Source: Undaria pinnatifida (taxonomy: Eukaryota > Sar > Phaeophyceae > Laminariales > Alariaceae). From it: a stretch of 64,000 nt of DNA. Each line of letters starts with the position of its first letter. Position 1 is the stretch's first letter. The DNA lies in NCBI GenBank assembly GCA_012845835.1, contig JABAKD010000015.1, forward strand, positions 9,239,967 through 9,303,966. The letters run 5' to 3'. Shown here one piece after another: positions 31,166-42,235 of this stretch. A program made the position numbers and the translations under genes. The notes below the pieces were generated by a model. It had not been told where the DNA came from. It did not search any database and worked only from the letters and a program-made list of their open reading frames with translations.

Positions 31166-32995
31166 AATATATGGTAGATGGTTTACGACTTGCCGTCGTC
31201 ACCGGCGCGATGGCTTAATTGTGGCGCGCATTGTTGGGAATTGGGAGAGACATCTACAATAATACACGAAAAACCTCACGGAGGAATCTCAGACACCATC
31301 ACAGTCCGTGCACAGTGCACAGGACAACATTTCCAAGAGCAGTTTGGTTCATAAATACTTTTGAAGTACGACGAGTCGGATGATTGATGGAGCCAACAAC
31401 GAACGAACGCAGCAGCACTAGTTCAGGGTAAAACTAAACTTGTTTTAACCAAAACAATCACCCACCCTGAAATATTGCAAGTTACAGCCTTGTCGAGGGT
31501 CCAAAGCAGCAAGTTAGTTGCAAAAAAAACATGAACACGTCACACGATTTCGCTTTCCTTGAAAGATAGAGAGATATTTTTGAACTTAAGAGATTTGCGA
31601 GAGAAAAAACGTTTTCTGCCCTCTCTGTTTTTTTTTCCTAGGTGCATGGGTGTGTTTCACGCGTACATGCATGCTCTTTCCTTGCGTTCACGTCTCAAAA
31701 CCGTTTTGTGGCCTCTTTCTTGGCCTTTCTTTCTGGCGGGTTACAAGTACACACCTGGTGCATCCCGAGATTATTGTTGCAATCCTCCGTGGAAACGCCA
31801 GTCGTGAAGTAGCGCGCCCCCCGAACACAAAAATAAATTATACTGTTGCTATTATTACTTATTTTTTCCTTTTGTATCGTAAACAAGGATTCGAGGGGAA
31901 AGTACAAATTCATATTTTTTTACGCCTGGTGGTGAGTGTTTTCCGGATGTTGTATCAATAGTAGTACTTTCGAAAATGTTCGATCAGATCTTCTCACCCT
32001 GAATAAAATCGCCTTTCAGTATGTTCAATTTGGTGCTGGAACTTCATGTTTGTTTTCTGCACGGACCACGCTTCTGGAGAAAAGCTTAAGCATCGCTTTG
32101 CAGTCCCGTGATTTGAGCTCGCTGCTCGCATGCCCGTCCGACAATATTTTGCGACTGAAACAATAAACCGTGTTGTATGTCTCTGATACATAGCTTGTGG
32201 CCACAGAGCTCGTCTCTCTCTAGGCGAGGAATCGGCACGGTCCACGTACTGCGAGGACCACGGATACTGGTTGCGCTGGATGTAGATGGATGGAAATAGT
32301 ACACCAATTCACGTGAACAACACCATCACCTTTCGTTTTGGCGCTCCCAGCTGGGGGGCGCGCAAAGGGGCCAGTCCGTACGTGTATTATTACTAGACTA
32401 GATGACCAACACCTCCATCATTATCAAGAGGAGTAGTAGGAAGACGACACGCCGCCTTGGACAAGGTTTCGTATCGGTTTACTAGACAGTGGGAAGACAA
32501 CGGGCATTTTGAACGCCAAGGCAAGCGATGAATCTACGAGAACATACATCGACAAACTCTTGATCAAGCCACTGTGTTGGGTTTGCCCCCCGCCTCCCCC
32601 GCCCACGCGCCCCTTGTTTGGGAGGTGTCTGTACCGGAAAATGGAAAACCACCCCGACGGGATGTTTAACCTAGCGTACTGTGCGGTATTTCAACTCGTC
32701 AGTAGCCAATCATTCAATACTCCGGAAACGCGATCAAAGTAACGCGATGCGCAAGCAATCAATTTTAAAAAAGGGACCACGTCCCGTCAGGTCAGCGCCT
32801 TCACAATGCTATGGAAGCCAGATAGTTTGCTGCGTTCTCGTACAGAGTTCAGCAGGTGGACGTTCGGCACATGACGTCAGCAAGCAGCGGTGGAAGCATG
32901 GCACATGCATCGATAACGTACGTTCAGCAGGTTGAAGCGTGACACATGAAGACGGATCCCATACAACATGGACGGATAATACCCAAAAAATTAAA
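31166..32995. other. No gene or clear element
   Basis: Nothing recognisable on either strand; longest open frames are about 100 codons and lack family motifs. Short C-rich run at 32585-32610. Confidence 0.4.
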
Positions 32996-33300
32996 AAATA
33001 CACTACAGCTAGTTGCTGTGGCATCGAATATTTCGTCGAAACTCAGATCTTGCAAGCCGTGTACGATAGTCCGATGGCGCGTGTGACTCGACTGGGTGTG
33101 TGTCTCGTTAAGGATCTTGTTGGTGATTCCCCTTTGAGAACTAGCTTGTACCAGGGTGAACCGGGTGATGATGCCAATTTATCTGTGAACGGAAACCATA
33201 AAACCCGTGTCTTGAGGCGGACGAACTTTGACAGTTGTGGAATGCACCAATCTATTTTGTGCATGTATCCTGTAGCCGTAAACACTGTACGAGCACACGT
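32996..33300 (+). mobile_element. Foldback family, diverged copy 4 (left arm)
   Basis: GCTAGTTGCTGTGGCATCGA, TTTCGTCGAAACTCAGATCT, TCTCGTTAAGGATCTTGTTG and GGAAACCATAAAACCCGTGT parallel the arm consensus. The 191-codon open frame here (32939-33514) overlaps this arm and is therefore not taken as a gene. Confidence 0.6.
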
Positions 33301-34735
33301 ACTTGAAGTACGCAGTCGTGCGGATTTCGGATTAACCGGAGTCCTCAACTCCTCGAGCTACCTAACGCCGTTGCAATGGCTTGAGGTTTTCGTTCTGCAA
33401 CACCCTTACAACGTACCTGGTTGGCATTTTATTGTATACACGGGTGGGTGCGCTTTCGATCTTCTCGCAGTCTTCAGCGAGTGGACGTTGGGCAAGGTGC
33501 AGAGGCCCTCCTAGGGGGACCCGCACAAACAATTTCGAGTGCAGAATGCCTTCATGGCACACACATCATGCAACGTGCATCTGTTCGAGGTGCATAGATA
33601 ATCCTCGATACCGGGTATAAATTACCTTTGGGCGTTTTAGGGTTTGAACCTGGCAGATTTAAACCCCTTCACAACTGGAACCCCTTTTGGGGGACATTTT
33701 TTACTTGAAGTTAGTATGTGGAGGGATTTTGAGGCTCTAACCTGGAACCAGAATACATCTTCCAAACGGTTCATGGACAGGGGACACAAAGCGGAGACTA
33801 AACGAGCTCGGAGCGCCAAGCAGAATTCGTGGCCGCCCACACCAGACGCGGAGGGGGGGAGAGGGAGGGAGGTCGCGGTCGAAGACAAATAGAAGGAGGG
33901 TGTAGCAAGGAACCAGGCCGACAAGCAGGTAGAGGATCTCTCTACTCCGCTCCAAACTGCGGCGAGTACATTGAGCTCGCTCATTTTTGTCCTTGATTGA
34001 GAGCCTGTCGATTGCCTGTCCGTGGTGTTTTTTATCATTTCATGTTTTTTGTGTTGTCTGTCTCGTCCCTCTTGGAAGGGGGATGGTATTTCCACCGCTG
34101 GTGCTTTGGTTCTTGCTGACCAGTTCTCCCTTGCCATCCATGCTTTCGCTCTCTTTCATTTAGGCATTTTCAATCCACTTTGCGCGCCCTTGGAGAGTAC
34201 CGAGACAATGAAGGCAGCATGTACACCGCCGTCGTCGGATACGATCAGAGGTGGACAGACCAGGTAGAATGACCATGTCCGTACAGCAGTTGCACCCGGA
34301 ACCCGCTTACTGGTAGTGGTAGGGTCGTGTTATGCGTTTTGCTGCTGTAGTATGTCTCATGTTTTATTGTAATCTGAGCCGTCCAACCCCGCAGGGATGC
34401 AGCAGAAACTACTGTAGTAGTGAGTTCTCAACAAGAGGAGCTCAATGTCTCAACCAAAACCTGGCGTCGAAGGCATTCGGTAGCGGGATCCGACGAGTAC
34501 TTCAACGCTCTAGTCCTAGAACAACCATTGTACTCGTAAGACTATAGTCTAGGGATACTCGGTAGTTCTCCTCACTTGAGCTGCTCAAACGGCTAGAGAT
34601 GGTAGACACAACGTGCAACCCCTATTAATAGTAGACCGTGGGGTGACTCATCTAAAGGTTTGCTCAAATTGGAATTGAGCTATCGGGACGACGAGGACGG
34701 TATGGAATCTAACATAGCCAGAACGCATGTGATAA
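33301..34735. other. No gene seen; one short dispersed repeat
   Basis: 33655-33740 (TTCACAACTGGAACCCCTTT, GTGGAGGGATTTTGAGGCTC) resembles 6005-6085, so is a diverged dispersed repeat. No coding family recognised; a pyrimidine-rich 34020-34160 stretch resembles an intron or UTR but has no partner exon. Confidence 0.4.
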
Positions 34736-35010
34736 ACCACATGCCACAGTGTCCCTACTCAGACAGTCCGTGCATTGCAACCAGGAATAGAGGCTGCCCT
34801 CGGCGCTTGTGGGGGGTGATGTTATCTGCTTCATTGCATAACGTCTGTTTTGGCTTAAGCGTCTCGTGATAGACCATGCCACAGTGCCCCTACTCAAACA
34901 GTCCGTGCATTGCAACCAGGCACAGAGGCTGCCCTCGACGCTTGTTGGGGGTGGTGTTATCTGCTTCGTTGCATTTTGTCTGTTTTGGCTTAAGCGTCTG
35001 TTTTTTTTTG
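34736..35010. repeat. Tandem duplication of about 135 bp
   Basis: CATGCCACAGTGYCCCTACT to CTGTTTTGGCTTAAGCGTCT occurs at 34741-34867 and again at 34876-35004 with about a dozen differences. The 8-bp spacer is GTGATAGAC-like. The duplication explains the overlapping frames on both strands here. Confidence 0.75.
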
Positions 35011-35482
35011 TACTGCTGTGGGTTGTTTCACTTAACATCTTGTTATCTGGACACGCTTCGTTCTTTCGCCACTGCAGTTCTTTCCTCTCTTTCTTTACGT
35101 ATTTTTCTTTCCTTTTTTCTTTTTCATGCAGGTCGCCATTTGTGTTGGCTCGCTTACGTTTCCCTCTCTCTCGTAGTCATTGAGTTTGGGATTGCTTGGA
35201 TGAAAAAAAGACTGTATTGGCGATGTATATCCATGTCTGTGTTGCAGGTTGTGACCACGGAGTTTGTTCACCTAGATGGAGGCAATTTCACGGACAGTGG
35301 TTATTCTGGGTGTAGGTGGGCGGAAGTTTCTGTTCAATGTGAAGACAACACACTATCCTCAGGTATTTTATCCCATGAGTACCCAAAAAAACGGGTGGTA
35401 ATGGAAGGAGTAAGGTATAGGTGGAAGTGTGTTATGGTTTTTGTCCCATCTACGTGGTATCCAAAAAACGAACAACACTATG

Positions 35483-35787
35483 AAGACGCACGTTACGAAG
35501 AAGGCCGACAAGGCTTCGAAAAAGCCCAGTCGGGATAGGTCCGTGTCGACCCACGGGTCTGACCGTAAAAATAGTGGCCTGACGATATACAATACACCAA
35601 CAAATCACGCCTCGGCTTGTTTTCAAGCATGGATGTTTTCCGCAGCACGCGGAAAATCGTGTGTTCGAAGATATCCTCAAAACATTGCAAAATGTATTCC
35701 AGTATCCAAGTCCAGCCGTGAGTACATTTTCATTGCCATGACCCGCAACCCTGCCACATTCCGTTTTCTGACTCTCAAAAAGGCAAG
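35483..35787 (+). CDS. Possible first coding exon, unrecognised basic protein
   Basis: Starts MKTHVTKKADKASKKPSRDR, a lysine-rich N-terminus, and continues for about 102 codons to LTLKKA followed by AG|GTAGGT, a good donor. Two pyrimidine-rich acceptor-like sites lie upstream (TTTTTCATGCAG near 35131 and GTGTTGCAG near 35248), so a spliced gene is imaginable. I recognise no family, found no downstream exon, and cannot exclude chance. Nothing functional is claimed. Confidence 0.2.
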
Positions 35788-35799
35788 GTAGGTGCGAAA

Positions 35800-37440
35800 A
35801 TGAGGACGAAATCTCCTGGTTGTCGATGGAAGCAGTTCGTAATGCAAAAGGCGGGTGACGTCCCCCAGGAGGAAAAGTGGCGAGACTATGGTAGCAGGGG
35901 ACACCCGTCTTTCACTGCCGGGTTTGAGTAACGCGCACGAGTGACTCTGTACCTCACAGTCAAAATTGGGGTTTTCGGTACCGTCATTGGGGCATGGTAG
36001 TTTTCACCATTCATTGCGTTGCGAATTCACATTGCGAAATAATTTGATCACGAACCATTTAGGCTTCAAAGAAACAGAGAGGCGGGGGGGGTCGCCGCGG
36101 GAGCGATCCGGAGCAGCTTCAAATAACAAGGCCCCAAACGTAACCCCCGCAACGTACGTAGCCTTTTTTTGTGTTATCTTCATTTTGAACTCCAAGAATG
36201 ATATATATGCCATAATCGCACGCTTGGCCGCGGATTGACGCTCCGAAACAGGCGTGACAATGTATCCCCAAGGAAGCTAGGCACGCGGTAGAATTTCCGG
36301 GGGAAACAACGTGGGTTTAGCTTCTTCGTTCGAGGCAGCTGCCGTACCCTTGTGTTTGGCACCTCGAGGGCTTCGATATGTATATAAATCCGGTAGCTAG
36401 GAACTGGAAAGAAATTCCCAAACAACAGGGGATCTGGGCGGTTCTTCATCTCAGGCTTTCTGCTGTGAGATCTCTCTTTCGGCCCGGGTAAAAGGTCGCC
36501 CTCCCCAATTTAGTGGCTGGAGCTAGACACGGTCGTTCGGCTTTTAGGTTCGGGGAGGAATTCACCAATCCAGCCAAAAACAAAAACGATGTTTTTTCAC
36601 AAAATGTCTAACAGGAACGCTCACCAGATGCAAACGCGAGGCGAGCGCCGATTGCCCCTAGCTTTGGTGGAGTAGACAAGTCCAAGGTCAATATGGAAAA
36701 CGTTATGGGGTGTTTTGGTGATATACGGCTACGGCGCTCACATACTACAGACACAGTGCACCAAATCGCATTCAATCAATCCTTTATACAAGAGAGCATG
36801 TCAGCATTTTTGCTCGACTGGACCTATAATATAGGGGCAGAGTGGTGTGATGACGAGCCAGTCGCACACAGGGTAAAGGTAGTACGTGCCAGGTGCCTGA
36901 GCTGGGGATGGTCACGCAGTACGCAGTTTTAAAAACCTTTTCCCATGCGTCTCTAGGTATTTTCCATCTCTCACGAAGCCAACGGGGTGCTTGGGACTGG
37001 CATTGAGTGTCACATTCGAGGGAGGGCGGTGCTGCTACCCAGCGCGAGCACCGCCGATTGAACGCATCCAAAGCTCATCACCTAAACACCCCGATCAAAC
37101 ATATCACTCAAATGTGTGAAAAGTAATGTACCGAAAGGTACTAGGAGCAACTCTACTATCTGGCTTGGTACACCTCAAAGTGTGTGTCCGGCATGCTGAA
37201 CAACTCCCGTGGATAACCCGATGCCCATACACAGTTTGTCGTAGTCAAGCAGCGGGGACCGGTCTATGGTAGGGTTTGTGACCAAGTATCGCATTCCTGC
37301 ATGAAAATACTCCGTTTATTGCGAAACGTATGAACACCTACTTTACGTTTTGCTTTTGCGCGTTCTGTTTTTTGGGTGCCCGTGGGGTTTCTTTCGGATT
37401 GGAATCATACCACGCTAGGGGTCGCACCTCTCGAGGCAAA
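35800..37440. other. No gene seen
   Basis: One GCGC-type palindrome near 35930 with a GTACCTCAC tail, as at 12900 and 20840. Otherwise nothing recognisable. Confidence 0.4.
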
Positions 37441-37442
37441 AG

Positions 37443-37572
37443 GTTTGTGGCAATGTTGATGATGCTATTGCTAATGTCTTGATGATGCTAATGCTAAAGT
37501 CAATGCTAATGCTACTGCTAATGCTAATAATGCTAATGCTAGTGCTAATGCTACTGTTAACGTTAACGTTAC
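37443..37572. repeat. TAATGC hexamer microsatellite
   Basis: Degenerate GCTAATGCTAATGCTACTGC repeats, ending in TTAACGTTAACGTTAC. Simple-sequence repeat; ORF-free. Confidence 0.8.
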
Positions 37573-37910
37573 AGTTGACTTTTTCGGGCGAGGAACTACC
37601 CGTTAAACTACCGACTAGTCCAAGAAGTTACGGGTACAATTTGATTCAGGACTAGCCGTCGCGTGTAAATGCTGGTCGGGATGCGCGGCTGAATGCCTCC
37701 GAAGTCATGTCTCGGGTAAGATTTGATTTTTTTTTACCCAACTCCTCAGGTTAGCCGCTCAGAAAATTATTAGAATCTGCTGCACACCTATTGCGTGGAA
37801 TGGCTCGACGCGATTATGTAGGTATGGACACCGCCGTCGTAGATACAACAGTTAGAGGACGAAACAGGCACCTGTCTCTCCAATAGCAGGGGGATTGGGA
37901 ACCCATTTAG

Positions 37911-38171
37911 GACGCGTGCTACGATAGAGATATCACTTTTCGTCTGTTTTTTTTTTTCTGAATGACGGGGCTCCTTATCCCAAAATCGTCGGAAAATAAA
38001 TATGCATTTTTCCTTTTTTCGTGGTTCTCGTCGCGTACCTTGGCCGTGGGAATTTTCGTCCGGTAGCAGTTTTATTTTTTTCCAAATCAGCGTTTTGGGA
38101 GAGGTCTCAAGCTCCAAAAAGTGAGGGGTAGTATTAGAAAACAGTGGTGAACCACTATCTGAGCACGCGTC
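37911..38171 (+). mobile_element. MITE family 1, full copy
   Basis: 261 bp starting GACGCGTGCTACGATAGAGA and ending CTATCTGAGCACGCGTC. GACGCGTGCT against GAGCACGCGTC makes the termini the clearest in the window. Interior blocks are in the reference order. The TRIM element begins 18 bp to the right. Confidence 0.72.
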
Positions 38172-38188
38172 TAGGGGAGTCATCCCAC

Positions 38189-38570
38189 TGTTATAAGGCT
38201 TAGTTTGAGTAAGCTATTGGTTAACCTTTTGCAAGTGGTCAAACGGACTGATAATACGTACCCCATCTATTTCCTCAACAAATGGCGTCGTCGACACACC
38301 ATGGGTTTTTGGGTCGTGGGTTCGATCCCCACACTCCACAATAATTTTTCATATTTTCCCCATCATGTCGAACTTTGTAAATACTCTCCCCGGCATCTAT
38401 CTCCAGGAAATGAGACGGATTGGATATTGACAGGTCCGCCCGTGTATCCGGCCGAACTGCTATCCCGCCGTTTCAGGGGGGGAGAGTGTTATAAGGCTTA
38501 ATTTGGGTAAGCTATTGGTTAGCCTTTTGCAAGTGGTCAAACGCACTAATACCCCACTAATTTCCTCAAA
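38189..38570 (+). mobile_element. TRIM: miniature LTR retrotransposon
   Basis: Direct repeats at 38189-38280 and 38487-38570 both begin TGTTATAAGGCTTARTTTGR, share CTTTTGCAAGTGGTCAAACG and end TTTCCTCAA. The right copy is preceded at once by a purine tract (AGGGGGGGAGAG), exactly where an LTR element has its polypurine tract. The interior is only about 206 bp with no coding capacity. Flanking CCCAC / CCACA may be a decayed target-site duplication. An interior GTGGGTTCGATCCCCAC looks like a tRNA T-arm but no full tRNA folds around it. Such elements move using proteins of autonomous LTR elements. Confidence 0.72.
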
Positions 38571-38940
38571 ACCACACGCTGGACTTGCGGCGGAGTTTTT
38601 TTGTTTTTTTAGGAGGAGCTCGATGTCCCACGCGAAACGTTGAACTTCGAAAACATTCATGCGCCTAACCTTACCGTATGTATGGCATTGGTGTACGCGC
38701 TAGTCCTAACTAATAGCAAAATATTCACGCTGACCGATAGTTGCCCCCTCGAGAAGCCAAGCCGGTCAGAAACATTATTTAAACCAGAAGAAGAAACGCA
38801 CGCCTTGGGGATGACCCTTTGGTGCTGCCCTGACGCCTGCTGCATAACGTCACCTGTTCTTTGCTGTTTTTGTAAATATGCATATAAATTCGCTATGAAT
38901 TGGGAACGGGGGCGATGATGATGGTCTGGGCAGCAGTTAG

Positions 38941-39134
38941 GACGCCTGCTGCGACAGAGGTGGCACTGTTTGGACATATTTTTTTGCGTGGTTCTCGTTG
39001 TGTATCTACGCCACGGGAGTTTTCATCTCGTGGAAATAATACGCCTTATCCAAATCGGTGTTTGGGAGAGGTCTTAAGCTCCCAGGATGAGGAACGTCAG
39101 AAAAAAAGTGGTCCACCTCTCTCGTAGCAGGCGT
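38941..39134 (+). mobile_element. MITE family 1, internally deleted copy
   Basis: About 194 bp: GACGCCTGCTGCGACAGAGG at left, CACCTCTCTCGTAGCAGGCG at right. The usual CTGAATGACGGGGCTCCTTA...GTCGG block is missing, but GGTTCTCGTTGTGTA and TTTGGGAGAGGTCTTAAGCT remain. The matching change CGTGC to CCTGC at both ends is notable. Confidence 0.62.
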
Positions 39135-39884
39135 GTTGCTACGGAGTCATCCCACGTTAGGAGTTGCTTATTTTCCCGAGGCAAAACGTTTCTGTCAGTT
39201 TCGGTCAAGCTCCTCAAATGTGTGGAACTTGTCGGTTAGCATGATGACCATCTTCGAGTATATTTGGTCTAGGACTCTATACGAGCTGGGCCGGGCAAGA
39301 GGCCCTCATGGGGACAATATGGCAATATCACACCCAATTTTTGAAATTTGGATCTGAACTTTTGACACGTGATTTCAATCAAGCTGAGCAACACATTCGA
39401 ACTCGGTTGCAGAAAAAAAAAAAAAAATGTCCTCCTACGGCCGGCCCAAAATTCTGCTGAAGCTTGAGGCAAGGAAAAGTGCAAAGATTTTTTTTTGTTG
39501 AAGAAAATGTAATGTGTATGGGAGAAAATTATTACCAGGTATATACTACGTCGTGTAGCTTGACAAATTATCTCACATATACCCCCCGGGTAAGGTTTAG
39601 TATTGCGATGAGACGACATTGGTCGTCGATTTTCATTTTCTGAGGACAATTCGAAATGCACCTTGTTCATAGACTCGGTCACGATTAACTTTGTTTTATA
39701 GGCTAATTCTCAAAACTGGACTTTAAACAATGTTGGTACGATCTGGGCCACCTGCATTATCTGCATTTTTGGTGGAAGCTCGTGAAAGCTTCCACGGAAG
39801 CTTCCACGCTTCCACGCCGTGGAAGCTTCCATGAAAGATTTCACGGAAGCTTCCATGAAAGCTTTCACGGAAGCTTCCATGAAA

Positions 39885-40715
39885 GCTTTCACAAAAGCTT
39901 CCGTGGAAGTAACTTCCACGCGAAGCTTCCACGGAAGCTACTTCCACAGAAGCTTCCATGAAAGCTTCCATGGAAGCTTCCACGGAAGCTTCCACGGAAG
40001 CAACTTCCACGGACGCTTCCATGAAAGCTTCAACGGAAGCTTCCACCGAGACAACTTCCACGGAAGCTTCCGTGAAAGCTTCCACGAAAGCTAATTCCAC
40101 GGAAACTTTCATGAAAGCTTCCACCGAAGCAACTTCCACGGAAGCTTCCATGGAAGCTTCCACTGCAGCGTCCACGGAAGCAACTTCAACGAAAGCTTCC
40201 ATGGAAGCCACTTCCACGGAAGTTTCCACCGAAGCAACTTCCATGGAAGCTTCCAAGAAAGCTTCCACGGAAGCTCCATGAAATCTTTCACAAAAGCTTC
40301 CGCGGAAGTAACTTCCACGCAAGCTTCCGCTTCCGTGGAAGCTTCCACGGGAGCTACTTCCACAGAAGCTTCCATGAAAGCTTCCATGGAAGCTTCCACG
40401 GAAGCTTCCACGGAAGCAACTTCCACGGACGCTTCCATAAAAGCTTCAACGGAAGCTTCCACCGAGACAACTTCCACGGAAGCTTCCATGAAAGCTTCCA
40501 TGAAAGCTAATTCCACGAAAACTTTCATGAAAGCTTCCACCGAAGCAACTTCCACGGAAGCTTCCATGGAAGCTTCCACTGAAGCGTCCACGGAAGCAAC
40601 TTCAACGAAAGCTTCCACGGAAGCCACTTCCACGGAAGTTTCCACCGAAGCAACTTCCATGGAAGCTTCCATGAAAGCTTCCACGGAAGCTACTTCCACG
40701 AAAGCTTTCACTAAG
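39885..40715. repeat. Higher-order repeat, 416 bp x 2, within copy B
   Basis: The run GCTACTTCCACAGAAGCTTC begins at 39937 and again at 40353, and the pattern of unit variants (GGACGCTTCCAT, CACCGAGACAACTTCC, AGCTAATTCCACG, GCAGCGTCCACGG) is kept in the same order, so about 416 bp were duplicated in tandem. Confidence 0.75.
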
Positions 40716-40894
40716 CCTTCCGCTGAAGCAACTTCCACGGAAGCTTCCATGAAAGCCTCCGCGGAAGCAAGTTCCACGGAAGCAACTTCCACGAAAGCTT
40801 CCGCGGAAGCTTCCACGGAAGCAACTTTCACGGAAACAACTTCCACGGTAGCATCCATGAAAGCTTTCACGGAAGCTTCCACGCAAGCAACATA

Positions 40895-40927
40895 AACCTA
40901 ACCCTAACCCTAACCCTAACCCTAACC
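40895..40927. repeat. Interstitial telomere-type repeat (CCCTAA)n
   Basis: About five units of CCTAAC with no interruption, between the two opposed minisatellite arms. Orientation on the plus strand is C-rich, as at a left chromosome end whose interior lies to the right. Confidence 0.85.
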
Positions 40928-42235
40928 TTCCATGGAAGTTACTTCCATGGAGTACTTCCATGGGAGCTTTCAATACTACCGCGAAAGCTTCCATTACTTC
41001 CATGAAAGCTTCGATGAAAGCTTTCGTGGAAGTTACTTCCATGGAAGCTTTCGTGGAAGTTACTTCCATGGAAGCTTTCGTGGAAGCTTTCGTGCAAGCT
41101 CCCGTGGAAGTTGCTTCCGTGGAAGCTTCCATTACTTCCATGAAAGCTTCCATTACTTCCATGAACGATTCCATGAAAGCTTCCGTGGATGTTACTTCCG
41201 TGAAAGCTTCCATAACTTCCGCAAAAGCTTCCATTACTTCCATGAAAGCTTCCATGGAAGCTTTCGTGGAAGTTACTTTCATAGAAGCTTCCACGGAAGC
41301 TTTCGTGGAAGCTCCCATGGAAGTTTCGTGGAAGCTTTCATATCTTCCATATCTTCCATGGAAGCTTCAACGGAAGCTTCCACGAAGGCTTCCGTGAAAC
41401 TTAATTCCGTGAAAGCCTCCATAACTTCTGCGGAAGCTTCTATTACTTTAATGAAAAGCTTCCATGAAAGCTTCAGTTGAAGTTAATTCCGTGAAAGCTT
41501 CCATAACTTCCGCAAAAGCTTTCATTTGTTCCATGAAAGCTTCGGCGGAAGCTTTCGTGGAAGTTAGGTCCATGGAAGCTTTCGGGGGAGCTTTCGTGGA
41601 AGCTCCCGTGGACGTTTCTTCCGTGGAAGCTTTCATATCTTCCATACCTGGTATCTTCCATATCTTCCATGGAAGCTTCCACGAAAGCTTCCACGAAAGA
41701 TTCCGTGGAAGTTACTTCCGCAAAAGCTTCCACAACTTCCGCGAAAGCTTCCATTACTTCCATGAAAGCTTCCACGAAGACTTCCGTGGAAGTTACTTCC
41801 GTGAAAGCTTCCATGAAAGCTTGCGTGGAATTTATCTTCGTGAAAGCTTCCATTACTTCCGCGAAAGCTTCCATTACTTCCATGAAAGCTTCCATGAAAG
41901 CTTCCGTGGAAGTTACTTTTGTGAAAGCTTCCATAACCTCCGCGAAAGCTTTCATTACTTCAATGAAAGCTTTCATGAAAACTTTCGTGCAAGTTGCTTC
42001 CATGGAAGCTTTCGTGGAAGCTTTCGTGGAAATCTCCCGTGGAAGTTACTTCCGTGGAAGCTTTCACATCTTCTATATCTTCCATGGAAGTTTCCACCGC
42101 TTTATTTTTTCCATGGAAGCTTCCATAGCTTCCGCATCTTCCATGGAAGCTTCCATGGAATCGGTGAAAGCTTCCACGGAAGATTTCACGAGCTTCCACG
42201 CAAAATTCAAGTAGTGCGGGAGACCGTACGATCTC

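Larger units (their letters stand above)
39752..42235. mobile_element. TIR-bounded 12-bp minisatellite element, copy B, with opposed arms
   Basis: About 2.48 kb. Left end GGGCCACCTGCATTATCTGC then GGTGGAAGCTCGTGAAAGC; right end read inward GGTCTCCCGCACTACTTGAA then GCGTGGAAGCTCGTGAAA. By eye 33 of the first 42 positions agree between the two ends, so they are terminal inverted repeats; both match the ends of copy A. The left arm (39790-40890) is GGAAGCTTCCAC-type 12-bp repeats; the right arm (40927-42190) reads as their complement (TTCCGTGGAAGTTACTTCC). A telomere-like tract sits between the arms. Long frames in several registers on both strands encode Glu-Ala-Ser-Thr/Met, Gly-Ser-Phe-His or Trp-Lys-Leu peptides; these follow from a stop-free period divisible by three and are not called as genes. 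Confidence 0.78.

Noticed and set aside
32939-33514. 191-codon plus-strand gene
   Set aside because: Overlaps a foldback arm and is broken in the other copies of the same repeat.
38310-38345. tRNA gene (GTGGGTTCGATCCCCAC T-arm)
   Set aside because: No matching acceptor, D or anticodon stem at the right distance upstream; it lies inside the TRIM.
40109-41480. Long Glu-Ala-Ser and Gly-Ser-Phe frames as surface or adhesive proteins
   Set aside because: Frame openness follows from a stop-free repeat period divisible by three; no signal peptide, start context or splice support.
39752-42235. CRISPR-like array
   Set aside because: Units are 12 bp, contiguous without spacers and palindromic; the setting is eukaryotic.
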